A stretch of 64,000 nucleotides of DNA from Saccharothrix sp. HUAS TT1. Lineage in GTDB: Bacteria > Actinomycetota > Actinomycetes > Mycobacteriales > Pseudonocardiaceae. The stretch spans positions 7,440,001 through 7,504,000 of the forward strand of contig NZ_CP160453.1 of assembly GCF_040744945.1 (NCBI RefSeq), in the 5' to 3' direction. How positions within the stretch are numbered: position 1 is the stretch's first letter; the number at the start of each line of letters is the position of its first letter. The notes under the pieces are model-generated. The model was not told the DNA's origin and made no database searches. It was given only the letters and a program-made list of their open reading frames with translations. This document shows, in pieces, positions 1-9,380 of this stretch. The position numbers were made by a program, and so were the translations under genes.

Positions 1-1
1 C

Positions 2-1030
2 GAGCTGTGGATCGGCCCGGTGCCCGGCCTGGCCGAGTGGGGCGAGGCGCTGGGCGTCCGCTGCCGGCCGCTGCACGAGCTGCCGTCGGCGCTGCGCGGC
101 CGGCTGCCCGCCGTGCACGCGACCGCGGGCGTCGACCCCCTACTGGACGCGCTGGCGGGCGCCGACCACGCCGGCGAGCTGCGCACCGTGCTGGCCGAGC
201 TGCGCCGGATCAAGGACGACTGGGAGGTCGGCCAGCTCCAGGCCGCGGTGGACGCCACGGTCCTCGGTTTCGCCGACGTCGCCGCCGAGTTGCAGGCCGC
301 GGTCAAGGGCGGTGGCGAGCGGTGGCTGCAGGGCACGTTCGACCGGCGCGCCCGGACCGCGGGCAACGGGCCGGGCTACGCCTCCATCGTGGCCGCCGGG
401 CCGCACGCGCCGGTGCTGCACTGGGTGCGCAACGACGGGCCGGTGCCGGAGGACGCGGTGCTGCTGCTGGACGCGGGCGTCGAGCTGGACACCCTCTACA
501 CCGCCGACATCACCCGGACGCTGCCGGTGTCCGGCGCGTACAGCCCGGCGCAGCGGCAGGTGCACGAGCTGATCGAGCGGGCGTCCGCGGCGGCGCTGGC
601 GGTCGTGCGGCCGGGCGCGGAGTACCGGGAGTTCCACCGCGAGGCGATGCGCGTGCTGGCCGAGGGCCTGCACGACTGGGGCCTGCTGCCGGTGTCGGTG
701 GAGCAGTCGCTCGACCCGGACGGCCAGCACCACCGCCGGTACATCACGTGCGGCGTCGGGCACTTCCTCGGCCTGGACGTGCACGACTGCGCGAACTCCC
801 GCTCCACCGCCTACCACGACGGCACGCTGGAGGTCGGCATGGCGCTGGCCGTCGAGCCCGGCCTGTACTTCCACCCGAACGACGAGACCGTGCCGCCGGA
901 GCTGCGCGGCATCGGCGTGCGGCTGGAGGAGAACGTCGTGGTGACGCCCGAGGGCAACCGCGTGCTGTCCGCCGCGCTGCCGCACGACGCGGCCGGCCTG
1001 GAGTCCTGGGTCGCGGCCGCCGGTCGCTAG
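2..1030 (+). CDS. M24 family Xaa-Pro aminopeptidase-like protein (5' partial)
   Basis: Cytoplasmic metallopeptidase of the pita-bread fold that removes N-terminal residues next to proline. The frame is already open at base 2, so the start and part of the N-terminal creatinase-like domain lie outside the window; 342 residues are visible. The metal ligands expected of M24 enzymes are visible in order: an Asp in LLLDAGVE, an Asp in TADITRTLP, a His in GVGHFLGLDVHD, a Glu in AVEPGLYF and a Glu in RLEENVVVT. GVGHFLGLDVHD is the typical proline-peptidase form. The gene ends just before a terminator hairpin shared with the convergent neighbour. The family is clear; the exact substrate is not. Confidence 0.9.
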   Translation, partial: ELWIGPVPGLAEWGEALGVRCRPLHELPSALRGRLPAVHATAGVDPLLDALAGADHAGELRTVLAELRRIKDDWEVGQLQAAVDATVLGFADVAAELQAAVKGGGERWLQGTFDRRARTAGNGPGYASIVAAGPHAPVLHWVRNDGPVPEDAVLLLDAGVELDTLYTADITRTLPVSGAYSPAQRQVHELIERASAAALAVVRPGAEYREFHREAMRVLAEGLHDWGLLPVSVEQSLDPDGQHHRRYITCGVGHFLGLDVHDCANSRSTAYHDGTLEVGMALAVEPGLYFHPNDETVPPELRGIGVRLEENVVVTPEGNRVLSAALPHDAAGLESWVAAAGR

Positions 1031-1035
1031 TCCCC

Positions 1036-1070
1036 CGGTGACGGGCCTCCCCGCCGGAGGCCCGTCACCG
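1036..1070. terminator. Bidirectional terminator hairpin
   Basis: A perfect 15-bp inverted repeat (1036-1050 with 1056-1070) closes a five-base loop CCGCC. It lies between the stop of the M24 peptidase and the convergent CNNM gene, and its right arm covers the latter's stop codon. There is no U tract, as is usual for high-GC actinomycete terminators. Confidence 0.8.
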
Positions 1071-2336
1071 CTTGCGCAGGCGCACCGACGTGATCGCGTG
1101 GTGCTCCACCTTCAGCACCTCGACCGCCCAGCCGGACACCTGGACCCGGTCGCCCGGCTTCTCCGGGATCCGCCCCAGCAGGACCAGGACCAGGCCCGCG
1201 ATGGTCGTGTAGTCGCCCTCCGGCGCGTCGGGCAGCTCGACGCCGAGGTCGGCCAGGTCGTGCACGGGGAACGTGCCGGGCAGCACGAGCGAGCCGTCGG
1301 CGCCGTTGCGGACCGCCATCAGGTCGCGGTCGGTCTCGTCCAGGATCTCGCCGACGACCTCCTCCAGCAGGTCTTCGAGCGTCACGATGCCGTCGACCGC
1401 GCCGTGCTCGTCCACCACCAGGCCGAGCTGTTCCCGCTCGGCCTTGAACCGGCGCAGCGCGTCGGACACCCGCACCGAGTCGGGGAACACCACCGGCGGC
1501 CGGGCCACGTCGACCAGGCGGGCGTCGTCGACGAGCAGGTCGCGCAGGTGCACGACGCCCACGACGTCGTCCAGGTGGCCGCCGCGCGCGACGGGCGCGC
1601 GGGAGTGGCCCGAGGCGGCCAGCTCGGCGCGGGCGGTCGGGACGTCCAGGTCGGCGTCCAGGGTGACCACCAGCCGGCGCGGCACCAGGACCTCGCGCAG
1701 CCGGCGCTCGCTGATCTCCAGCGCGCCGGTGATGATCATGCGCTGCTCGGCGTTGAGGCCGCGCTGGGCGGAGACCAGCTCGCGCAGCTCCTCGGCCGAC
1801 ATCTGCTCGGACTCGGCGTCCGGCTTGCCGCCGAACAGCCGGACCACCGCGTTGGTGGACGTGCTCAGCGCCCACACCGCGGGCCGCGAGGCGGTCGACA
1901 GCAGGTGCAGCGGCCGGGCCACCAGCAGCGCCCAGCGCAGCGCGTACTGCATGGCCAGCCGCTTGGGCGCCAGCTCGCCGAACACCAGGGTCAGGAACGT
2001 CAGCACCACCGTGACCAGCGCGATCGCCACCGCGTTCGCCGCGTCGCCGAGGAACGACAGCAGCGGCACCACCGGCGCCGCCAACGACACCGCGGCCGTC
2101 GCCGAGGCCAGGAACCCGGCGAGCGTGATGCCGATCTGGATGGTGGCCAGGAACCTGTTCGGGTCGCGGGCCAACCGGACCAGCGTCCTCGCCGAAGCCC
2201 GGTCGTCACGCTCCAACGCCCGCAGCTGCCCCTCGCGGAGGCTGATCAACGCCATCTCGCTGCCCGCGAACACCGCGTTCAGCAGCACCAGCACCGCGAC
2301 CAGCGCGATGGTCCACCCGTACCCGTCCACAGCCAC
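1065..2336 (-). CDS. CNNM/CBS/CorC-HlyC domain membrane protein (hemolysin C family)
   Basis: Integral membrane protein of the CNNM/CorB family, linked in other bacteria to magnesium or cobalt transport. Of 423 residues, about the first 180 form the CNNM domain with hydrophobic helices (for example IALVAVLVLLNAVFAGSEMA, carrying the family's SEMA-type motif). A tandem CBS module follows at about 200-330 (LVPRRLVVTLDADL, HGAVDGIVTLEDLLEEVVGEI), and then a C-terminal CorC/HlyC domain (DGSLVLPGTFPVHDLADLGVELP). The start is GTG at 2336; a second GTG at 2330 has slightly better Shine-Dalgarno spacing. Transcribed alone, convergent with the M24 gene. Ion specificity cannot be read from sequence. 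Confidence 0.9.
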   Translation of the reverse strand: MAVDGYGWTIALVAVLVLLNAVFAGSEMALISLREGQLRALERDDRASARTLVRLARDPNRFLATIQIGITLAGFLASATAAVSLAAPVVPLLSFLGDAANAVAIALVTVVLTFLTLVFGELAPKRLAMQYALRWALLVARPLHLLSTASRPAVWALSTSTNAVVRLFGGKPDAESEQMSAEELRELVSAQRGLNAEQRMIITGALEISERRLREVLVPRRLVVTLDADLDVPTARAELAASGHSRAPVARGGHLDDVVGVVHLRDLLVDDARLVDVARPPVVFPDSVRVSDALRRFKAEREQLGLVVDEHGAVDGIVTLEDLLEEVVGEILDETDRDLMAVRNGADGSLVLPGTFPVHDLADLGVELPDAPEGDYTTIAGLVLVLLGRIPEKPGDRVQVSGWAVEVLKVEHHAITSVRLRKR

Positions 2337-2446
2337 TCCGTACCCAGACCGGACCGAAGCGCAACGCTACCGGCGCGTTGGTCATTTCGAGTGGAGCCGC
2401 TGCCCTCGCGCCCCCCGTTGGGTTACAACATGTCCGGGGAGGTCAC

Positions 2447-3349
2447 ATGGGGTCGGCTGCCGCGCACCGGTCGTTCGTCGTGGTCGACGTGGAGTCCTAC
2501 GGCGACCCGACCCGCACCTCCCCCCATCGCACCGCCGCGCGCGACGGCCTGTACCAGGTCATGAGGAGCGCGTTCGCCGACTGCGACCTGCCGTGGGACC
2601 CGGCCGCGGTGGACGACGCCGGTGACAGCCTGCTGGTCCTGGTGCCCGCCGACGTGCCCAAGTCGGTGCTGGTCGACCAGCTGCCCGAGCGGCTGGTGGC
2701 CGAGCTGCGCGAGCACAACCACGTCCACTCCGCCGGTGCTCGGCTCCGACTGCGGATGGCCGTGCACGCGGGCGAGGTGCGCTACGACGAGCACGGCCGG
2801 ACCAGCCCGGAGATGATCTTCACCTACCGCATCCTGGACACCGCCGACGCCAAGCGCGCGCTGCGCGACTCCACGGCCACCCTCGTGCTGATCACCTCGG
2901 ACCACTTCTACCAGGCGGTCGTCCACCACCACCCCTCCGCCCGCCCGGACGCCTACCAACAGGCCACCGCCAACGTGAAGGAAGTCCACTCCCGCGTGTG
3001 GGTGCGCCTGGTGGACGGCTACCCCCTCGGGAGCCCCCAACCTGCAGCGCCCGGCGACCGGCGAGCCCTCACCCTGGCGGAGCTGAAGCCGGTCGTCGAG
3101 GTCATGCTGCGCACCCCCGGCTTCGACACCCGCGACGGCCGGGACCTCGTCCTGCGCGAACTCCCGTTCGCCGCCGCCGTCCCCCGCCACACCGCGGACC
3201 GACCGGACACCGTCAGCATCGTCCGGACGTGCGCGAACTACCCCGGCGGGCTCAAAGCCCTGCTGGAAGCGATCCGCTTCTACGCGGGCGACGCCACCGC
3301 GATGGCCGAACTGGACACCCTGTTGGCGCAACGGACCGGTGGCGTTTAG
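2447..3349 (+). CDS. Nucleotidyl cyclase-like protein with C-terminal EAD2 domain
   Basis: Three hundred residues. Residues about 8-190 look like a class III adenylyl/guanylyl cyclase catalytic domain: a first metal-site-like Asp in SFVVVDVESYG, a GDSLLVL loop in the place of the second Asp, and RLRMAVHAGEV matching the cyclase beta strand. Residues about 205-295 (LTLAELKPVVEVMLRTPGF through YPGGLKALLEAIRFYAGD) match effector-associated domain 2, an adaptor that pairs with EADs on partner proteins in actinobacterial conflict systems. ATG 2447 was chosen because GGGGAGGTCAC precedes it; an upstream in-frame start at 2378 has no ribosome site. First gene of a co-directional block with the precursor and HExxH genes. 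Whether it makes a cyclic nucleotide is unproven. Confidence 0.8.
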   Translation: MGSAAAHRSFVVVDVESYGDPTRTSPHRTAARDGLYQVMRSAFADCDLPWDPAAVDDAGDSLLVLVPADVPKSVLVDQLPERLVAELREHNHVHSAGARLRLRMAVHAGEVRYDEHGRTSPEMIFTYRILDTADAKRALRDSTATLVLITSDHFYQAVVHHHPSARPDAYQQATANVKEVHSRVWVRLVDGYPLGSPQPAAPGDRRALTLAELKPVVEVMLRTPGFDTRDGRDLVLRELPFAAAVPRHTADRPDTVSIVRTCANYPGGLKALLEAIRFYAGDATAMAELDTLLAQRTGGV

Positions 3350-3492
3350 TTGCCACCGGCAGCACTGAATACCACCATACGCACCTCTTCCGCTGCGTTT
3401 CACGGACATTACACTGAGTCATACCGCCGGAGCTGAAACCCTTACCGCGCCGGGGGCAGCGCCACCTGGTGGCCGACTCGGGAGGCCCGCTA

Positions 3493-3657
3493 GTGGATGA
3501 ATCGGCAATTCGGATCGACTCCGGTCTGGTCGACTTGACGAACGTCCCTCTCGACGCCTTGGACGCATTCGAGGACGAGCTCCTGGCAGCGTCGACGGAA
3601 CGTTTCCTCAGACAGGTGGACCACGCCAGCGTCAGCGCGGGCGGCCACGACTCCTGA
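3493..3657 (+). CDS. FxSxx-leader-like RiPP precursor peptide (putative)
   Basis: Small acidic peptide of 54 residues. GTG 3493 is preceded by GGAGG at good spacing; an in-frame GTG at 3469 lacks one. Residues about 9-31 (SGLVDLTNVPLDALDAFED) resemble the leader of FxSxx-COOH cyclophane precursors. The C-terminus is DHASVSAGGHDS and lacks the diagnostic FxSxx ending. It lies 39 bases upstream of an HExxH peptide-modifying enzyme, with an FxsT-type STAND/TPR gene nearby, which is the usual setting of these peptides. I infer that the His/Asp/Ser-rich tail is the modified core. The leader resemblance is seen directly; product and modification are inference. Confidence 0.6.
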   Translation: MDESAIRIDSGLVDLTNVPLDALDAFEDELLAASTERFLRQVDHASVSAGGHDS

Positions 3658-3696
3658 CCAGCGGGCTCCGCGCCCACGACGAGGGGCGGCTCAGAG

Positions 3697-5517
3697 GTGG
3701 CAGGCTCGACCTCCACGAACGGGACATCGCTGACGAACCACGGGATCACCCTGGACCAGTTGGACGCCCTGGCGTCCGGACGACCTGACGACGGCAGCTC
3801 CGCGCTGCTGCGCGACGTCGGCAGGACCAGGCGCGCGCTCGCCCTGCGACTGGTGCTGCGCCACGCCCGTGAGCACCGCTCACCGGACAACCCGCTGCCG
3901 CACGTGGACGAGGCGTGGGAGCTCCTGGTCGCCGCCGAGCGCGCCCGGCCGGAGGCGGTGGCCGCCCTGCTGTCGCGCCCGCAGGTCGGGGTCTGGGCGG
4001 CGCACGTCCTGCGCCGCCTCCGGGGTCGGACGACCGACACCGCCCCCGCGTGGTTCCACATCGGCCACCTGCACTTGTTGGCGGCCGCGGCCGGCGTATC
4101 CGCAGAATTGCGCTTCACGATGGGGATTCCACTGTGGGATGGCATTGCGGTGCTTCCCGGCGTGGGCTCCCTGCGAGTGCCCGACGCGACCACCGAATGG
4201 GGTCACGGGACACTGGTTTCGGATGCTTCGGGGTTAACGGTGAAAACCAGCACCGGTAGCGCCCATCCGATCCGGTGGCAGCCGGACCGCATTCTTGGAA
4301 GTGCCGCCGGAGCCACCGCGCCGCGCATCCACCTGGACGACACCGGGCCGTACCGCGGATTGACCGTGCCGCAGCGCCCCGAACCATTGTCCGATTCGGC
4401 GGTGGCGCGGTGGGACGAGGTCTTCACCGACGCGTGGACGATCCTGGAGCGGGACCACCCGCGCTGGGCCCGCGAGCTGTCCACCGGCCTGTCGATGATC
4501 ACGCCCCGGCCGGCGTCCTTCCGCTTCCGACCGCACAGCGGGTCGGTCAGCGACGGCTACGGCGCCGCGATCATCTCCGAACCGCACGACGGCCTGCAGC
4601 TGGCGGTGACGCTGGTGCACGAGTACCAGCACAGCAAGCTGAACGCGGTCGGCCACCTGGTACCCCTGACCAGGGTGGACCCGGCCACCACCTGCTACGC
4701 GCCGTGGCGCGACGACGCCCGTCCGGTGTCCGGGCTCTACCAGGGGGTGAACGCGTTCCTGGCGGTCGTGGAGTTCTGGGAGCGGCAACGCGCGCGCTTG
4801 AGCGGGGCGGACGCCGCCCTGGCGCACTTCGACTTCGCCCTGTACCGGACCCAGGTGGGGGAAGCGCTCCACGCGCTCCGGCGCCACCCTTCGCTCACCC
4901 GTGCGGGGCAGAGGTTCGCGGACCGCCTGGCGGAGCGGCTGGCGGCGGTGGCGGACCTCGCCGTGCCGGCCGACCTGCTCTCGGCCGCCGAGACCGCCGC
5001 CCTCGACCACCGCGCGGCTTGGCGCGCCACCCACCTCCACTCGCCGCGAGCGCACGTGCTGGAGTGCGTCGAACGCTGGTTCGCGGGTGAGCCCGCGCCG
5101 ACCCGGGTCCCCCGCCCGACCGTGGTGGCCGCCGACGAGCCGCCCAGGTTGGACGCCAAGGCGATCCTCACCAGGGTGCTGCTCGCCGACCGCGCGGAGT
5201 TCGAGGCGATGCGCGCGGACCCCTCGGGCGTCGTGGGGGAAGTGGCGCCCGACCTGGTGGAGGCGGACTTCGCCGTCGTGGCGGGTGAGCACGAACGCGC
5301 GCGGGCGCTGTACGCGGCCGAACTCGGCGCGGGCTCGAACCGGCCGGGCGCCTGGTCCGGCTTCGGCCTCGCGTTGCGACACCTGTCCCCCGGACCGGCG
5401 GCGCGGGCGCTGCTCGAACACCCGCACCTCGTCCGCGCCGTGCGGAACGGGATCGCCGCCGGCGGCGAGGCGCCCGACGTGCGGGGCCTCGCCGCGTGGC
5501 TGGGAGCGGCCGGTTAG
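3697..5517 (+). CDS. HExxH-type peptide beta-hydroxylase (RiPP maturation enzyme)
   Basis: A 606-residue protein of the HEXXH putative peptide-modification family. This family is found fused to or beside FxsB-type radical SAM enzymes, and some members are alpha-ketoglutarate-dependent peptide beta-hydroxylases. The motif HEYQH sits at about residues 308-312 in LAVTLVHEYQHSKLNAVGH and should bind iron. The N-terminal 130 residues are helical and Arg/Leu-rich; the C-terminal 200 are helical and may bind the leader (inference). It starts at GTG 3697 after GAGGGGCGG and follows the precursor gene closely, so co-expression is likely. Its TAG overlaps the TAA of the convergent fxsT-like gene within four bases (TTAG). 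No radical SAM partner is in the window. Confidence 0.8.
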   Translation: MAGSTSTNGTSLTNHGITLDQLDALASGRPDDGSSALLRDVGRTRRALALRLVLRHAREHRSPDNPLPHVDEAWELLVAAERARPEAVAALLSRPQVGVWAAHVLRRLRGRTTDTAPAWFHIGHLHLLAAAAGVSAELRFTMGIPLWDGIAVLPGVGSLRVPDATTEWGHGTLVSDASGLTVKTSTGSAHPIRWQPDRILGSAAGATAPRIHLDDTGPYRGLTVPQRPEPLSDSAVARWDEVFTDAWTILERDHPRWARELSTGLSMITPRPASFRFRPHSGSVSDGYGAAIISEPHDGLQLAVTLVHEYQHSKLNAVGHLVPLTRVDPATTCYAPWRDDARPVSGLYQGVNAFLAVVEFWERQRARLSGADAALAHFDFALYRTQVGEALHALRRHPSLTRAGQRFADRLAERLAAVADLAVPADLLSAAETAALDHRAAWRATHLHSPRAHVLECVERWFAGEPAPTRVPRPTVVAADEPPRLDAKAILTRVLLADRAEFEAMRADPSGVVGEVAPDLVEADFAVVAGEHERARALYAAELGAGSNRPGAWSGFGLALRHLSPGPAARALLEHPHLVRAVRNGIAAGGEAPDVRGLAAWLGAAG

Positions 5518-8500
5518 AGCGGCATCGGGTCGATGTCGCAGTTCGCCCGCACGGTGGGGTCGTTCCGCTCGGACACCGCGGGGTGGTGGTTGCCGAGCCG
5601 TTCGCGCAGCATGTTCACCGCTCGCAAGTACAGCGCGTCCGCTTCCTCGGTGCGCCCGAGCGAGCGGAGGTCCTGCGCGAGGTTCGCCTGGCACGCCAGG
5701 GTGGTGGGGTGGTCGGCCCCCAGGACCACCGTCGCGCGGTTCAGCACCTCCACGTCGAGGTCGTGGGCGGCCTGCGCGTCGCCCAGCGCGTGCAGGTCGC
5801 TGGCCAGGTTGATCCGGGTGGTCAGCGTGGAGGGGTGGTCGTCGCCCAGGCGGGCGCGGAAGCTGCCCAGCGTGGCTTGGTTCAGTTCGCGCGCGCCTTC
5901 GAAGTCGCCCTTCAAGCGGCGCAGGATCGCCACGTTGACGGCGGCGGACAGCGTGTGGGGGTGGTCGGGCCCCAACGTCTTGGCGTAGCGGGTCAGCGTG
6001 TCCTGCCCGAGTTGCGCGGCGGTCTCGTGGCGGCCCAGATGCCTCAGCTCGATGGACCGGGCCAGCGCGGCGGCGAGCGTTTCGGCGTGGTCGAAGCCGT
6101 ACCGCCGGCGCAGGCCCTCGAACGCCGTCTCGGCCGCGCTCATCGCACCCTCGTGGTCACCCGCCTTGCGGCGCATCACGGCGAGGTGGCGCACGGCGCG
6201 CAGCCACGTCGGGTTGAGCGGCCGCCCCTCGCTGAGCCGTTCGTACATGCGCACGACTTCTTCGTGCTCGGCGGACGCCTCCCGGTAGTTGCCGAGTTCG
6301 CGCTTGTCGAGGGTGAGGCCCACCTGGGTCAAGAGGGGCACCTCGTGCTCCTGGCCGTACATCTGGGCCCTGCGGTCCCAGGTGTCGGCGTCCAGCTTGA
6401 CGGCGGAGGCGAAGTCGCCGACGAGGCGGAGGTTCACGCCGAGGTTGTGCGCCGCGCTGAGGGTCACCGGGTCCTCGTCGCCGAGGTAGCGGACGCAGAT
6501 GTCGTAGGTGCGCTTCGACAGTTCGAGCGCGCCGACGAAGTCGCCCTCCGCCCGCTTGTCCCCCGCGACCTGCCCCATCGCCAGGATGGTCTCCTCGTGC
6601 TCCTCGCCGAAGGTGCTGCGGTGCCGCTCCAGCAGTTCCAGGTTCAGCGGGATCGCCTCGGCGTACCGGCCCTGCACCCAGAGCATGAAGCCGTACCAGC
6701 GGCCCATCCGCAGGGTTTCCGGGTGGTCCTCGCCCAGCCTTTCCCGCCAGATCCGGTAAAGCCTCTCGGACAACTCGGCGCTGCGGTTGTGCTCGCCCCA
6801 CCGGTAGAGGAACTGGGCCTGGTTGTAGAGCAGCGATCGGACCGGCTCGGCGTCGCTCTCGTAGGCGTTGGAAGCGGCCAGGTGCGCGCTCAGGTCGACG
6901 TAGACCGGCCAGTTGTCCGGCTCTTCCGGTGTTTCCGGGTCGTTCTCGCTCAGCATCAGGTGCGCGGCGTTGCGCATGACCACGCGTTCTTCCTCGCTCA
7001 TCTGGCTGATGAGCACGGCTTGCACGAGGCGGTGCAGTTCGATGGAGTTGGTGCGGTGGTCGACGCGCACCAGCGCGAAGCGGTTGATGTCGCGAATGGC
7101 CTCGTTGAGCCGCAAGCGGTCGCGCAGCACCCGGGACAACTCGTTCGGCACGCCGGTGATGTTGCGGCTGTAGGTGAACATGGTGCGGTTGATCGGCTCC
7201 GGCGCCAGGAACGCGCACACCTGGAGCAACCTCAACGCGGACAGGTTCTTGCGCTTGAGCTCGTTGAGCGAGAGGTCCCACATCGCCGCCACCGACTCGG
7301 GGTAGTCGAGCGTGGTGGTGACGTTGAGCAGTTCCAGCTGCTTCTCGGCGAGCAGTTCCAGGTACTCGGCGGCGGGCATGCCGGTCTCCACCCGCCACGC
7401 CGCCGCCTGCGCGACGGCCAGCGGCAGGTCGCCCAGCGCCTTGGCCAGCCGACCGGCGTCCTCCTCGCTCAGCTCGGGGTCGCGGCGGCGCAGCAGCTGC
7501 ACGCTCTCGGCGCGCTGGAAGACGTTGACCTCCAACGGGCGCGCGACGCTCAACCACTGCGAGTTGCGCGAGGTGACCAGGATGCGCCCGGTGCCGCCCG
7601 TCGGCAGGTACTGCTGCACGGCGTCGGGGCTGTCGGCGTTGTCGAAGATCAGCAGCCAGTTGGTCGGGACCTTGGGGTGGTTGCCGCTGCGCAGGGCGTC
7701 GAGCACCTGCTGGACGGCCACGTTCGCCTCGGTGCCGCCTTCCAGGCCCAGGCGCTGGCCCAGTTCCACCAGCGAGTTGACGATCTTGACGGACCGCTCC
7801 GCCGGCACCCACCAGATCAGGTCGAAGTTCGGGCGGTTGCGGTAGGCGTATTCGATCGCCAGGTGCGACTTGCCCACACCGCCCATGCCGTGCAGCGTTT
7901 CCGGCAGCACGGCTGCGGTCCCACCCCGGACGAGACGCCGTTCGAGCTCCTGGAGGAGGTCCGCCCGCCCGGTGAAGTTGACGTTCCTCGGTGGCACGCC
8001 ACCGAAGACGGGCGATGCGAGAGTCCTTCTCCTTTCTTCCTGCTCGACGGCAGTCACGTCTACTCCTCCTGCATTTCGCTCGACATCAACCGTGCCCTTG
8101 CGAACACGTGTTCGGCCACCTTCACCAACCGGCAAATCTCCGCTCGTATCATTCCCGATGGTCGGCTGTGGCTCGACCTCAGGGTCGATCTTTCGCAAGT
8201 GGACTCCGGACCAGGCGACCCACAGCGCCCGTTCCGCTTCCGCCACGTGCGGTGGCGTGACAATTGGTGAGACAACCCGGACCGGTTCCTCGTCCAGGGG
8301 GGAATCGAACGCGACCACGCCAGGCCGACGTTCCTCCAGGTAGTGGCGCACGACCTTGCGCACCCGCTCGGTGTCTATCCTGCGGCCGTACGCGAGCAGT
8401 TCCTGCCGGACACCTTCCGCCACGAAATCGAATTTCACTCGGCTTTCGCTGTCATTCACCACATCGGGCGCGATCGAGACCAGTGGGCCGCCGAGGAATT

Positions 8501-9380
8501 CGGTGAGGGCGGCGCGGTCGGTGTCGGGGTGCAGCAGGTCGAGGATGCGGAGGAGGAGCGGCACCTCCAGCGGGGCGACGGCCAGGTGGACGGCCAGGTC
8601 GAACGCCGCCTTCGACGCGGTGGTGCAGTACGCCGCGACGAGTTCCGCGGCGCCGGCGGTCACGTCACCCGGTTGGCGCGGCGACACCGCGGTCACCGGC
8701 TCCCGCGGGGCGGGCACGAGGGCCGCGCCCAGGTTCGCCCACCCGGTCGCCGCCGCGAGGTTGGCCCACTCGCGCAGACCCGCCGGCGCCAGTTCGACGA
8801 ACGGGACCGGCGCCACGTCGCCGAGGTCGTCGTACAGCCCGGGCACGTCGACCTGGGGCTCCCACTCGTGGACGTGGTTCGGCGCACCCGGCTCGAACGC
8901 CTTGAGGCGCAGGCGGTGCAGGTCGAGCCCGGTGCGGCAGGCCGCCCACCACGGCAGCGGGCTGGCCACGGCGACGGAGTGGGCGGCGCCCAGCTCGCGC
9001 AGGGCCTCCCACGCGCCGCCCGACCGCCAGGCCGGGTCGACCGCGTCGGTCAGGGCGAGCAGCAGGCGCCGCCCGGAACCCGTGAGGTCCGGCGGTTCTC
9101 CCCCGTCCGCGCCGCGCAGCGTCACCCGACCGCTCTCGTCCACGCCGAGCGCGCACACGGCGACCTCCCCGAAGACGCCCGATCCGGTGAGGGCCTGGAT
9201 GAAGGTCTCGACCTCGGGCGCCCAGATCGACATCGCCGGGCCGTCGTCGACGGCAATCGTGATGTCGTGGGACTGGCCGAGGAGGGGCGCGAGCACGTCC
9301 CGCAGGCCGTCCGCCGCCCACTCGTGGGCGTCCGGACCGGTCACGGTCCCTGCCCCGACGTCCTCGGTCGCGGGGCGCAC
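5514..9380 (-). CDS. fxsT: FxsT-like STAND NTPase with NB-ARC core and TPR array
   Basis: About 1288 residues. The N-terminal third matches the SAV_2336-type domain found at the start of FxSxx-COOH system TPR proteins (FEPGAPNHVHEWEPQVDVPG). An NB-ARC ATPase follows, with P-loop GMGGVGKSHLA near residue 500, Walker B NWLLIFDNAD near 580 and sensor-like RILVTSRNSQW. From about residue 800 to the end there are many TPRs of the kinesin-light-chain/FxsT kind (LGEDHPETL, LGDEDPVTL, LGPDHPHTL, LGADHPTTL). A signal-sensing oligomerising switch is expected. GTG 9380 was chosen because GAGGGG lies 8 bases upstream; GTG 9386 is also possible. It converges with the HExxH gene and lies downstream of the EAD2-VMAP gene on the same strand. 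Confidence 0.88.
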   Translation of the reverse strand: MRPATEDVGAGTVTGPDAHEWAADGLRDVLAPLLGQSHDITIAVDDGPAMSIWAPEVETFIQALTGSGVFGEVAVCALGVDESGRVTLRGADGGEPPDLTGSGRRLLLALTDAVDPAWRSGGAWEALRELGAAHSVAVASPLPWWAACRTGLDLHRLRLKAFEPGAPNHVHEWEPQVDVPGLYDDLGDVAPVPFVELAPAGLREWANLAAATGWANLGAALVPAPREPVTAVSPRQPGDVTAGAAELVAAYCTTASKAAFDLAVHLAVAPLEVPLLLRILDLLHPDTDRAALTEFLGGPLVSIAPDVVNDSESRVKFDFVAEGVRQELLAYGRRIDTERVRKVVRHYLEERRPGVVAFDSPLDEEPVRVVSPIVTPPHVAEAERALWVAWSGVHLRKIDPEVEPQPTIGNDTSGDLPVGEGGRTRVRKGTVDVERNAGGVDVTAVEQEERRRTLASPVFGGVPPRNVNFTGRADLLQELERRLVRGGTAAVLPETLHGMGGVGKSHLAIEYAYRNRPNFDLIWWVPAERSVKIVNSLVELGQRLGLEGGTEANVAVQQVLDALRSGNHPKVPTNWLLIFDNADSPDAVQQYLPTGGTGRILVTSRNSQWLSVARPLEVNVFQRAESVQLLRRRDPELSEEDAGRLAKALGDLPLAVAQAAAWRVETGMPAAEYLELLAEKQLELLNVTTTLDYPESVAAMWDLSLNELKRKNLSALRLLQVCAFLAPEPINRTMFTYSRNITGVPNELSRVLRDRLRLNEAIRDINRFALVRVDHRTNSIELHRLVQAVLISQMSEEERVVMRNAAHLMLSENDPETPEEPDNWPVYVDLSAHLAASNAYESDAEPVRSLLYNQAQFLYRWGEHNRSAELSERLYRIWRERLGEDHPETLRMGRWYGFMLWVQGRYAEAIPLNLELLERHRSTFGEEHEETILAMGQVAGDKRAEGDFVGALELSKRTYDICVRYLGDEDPVTLSAAHNLGVNLRLVGDFASAVKLDADTWDRRAQMYGQEHEVPLLTQVGLTLDKRELGNYREASAEHEEVVRMYERLSEGRPLNPTWLRAVRHLAVMRRKAGDHEGAMSAAETAFEGLRRRYGFDHAETLAAALARSIELRHLGRHETAAQLGQDTLTRYAKTLGPDHPHTLSAAVNVAILRRLKGDFEGARELNQATLGSFRARLGDDHPSTLTTRINLASDLHALGDAQAAHDLDVEVLNRATVVLGADHPTTLACQANLAQDLRSLGRTEEADALYLRAVNMLRERLGNHHPAVSERNDPTVRANCDIDPMPL

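Noticed and set aside
5496..8270. 924-codon plus-strand open frame
   Set aside because: Antisense shadow of the fxsT-like gene, a high-GC artefact; its translation is low-complexity Arg/Val/Gln-rich with no family match, while the opposite strand has clear NB-ARC and TPR motifs.
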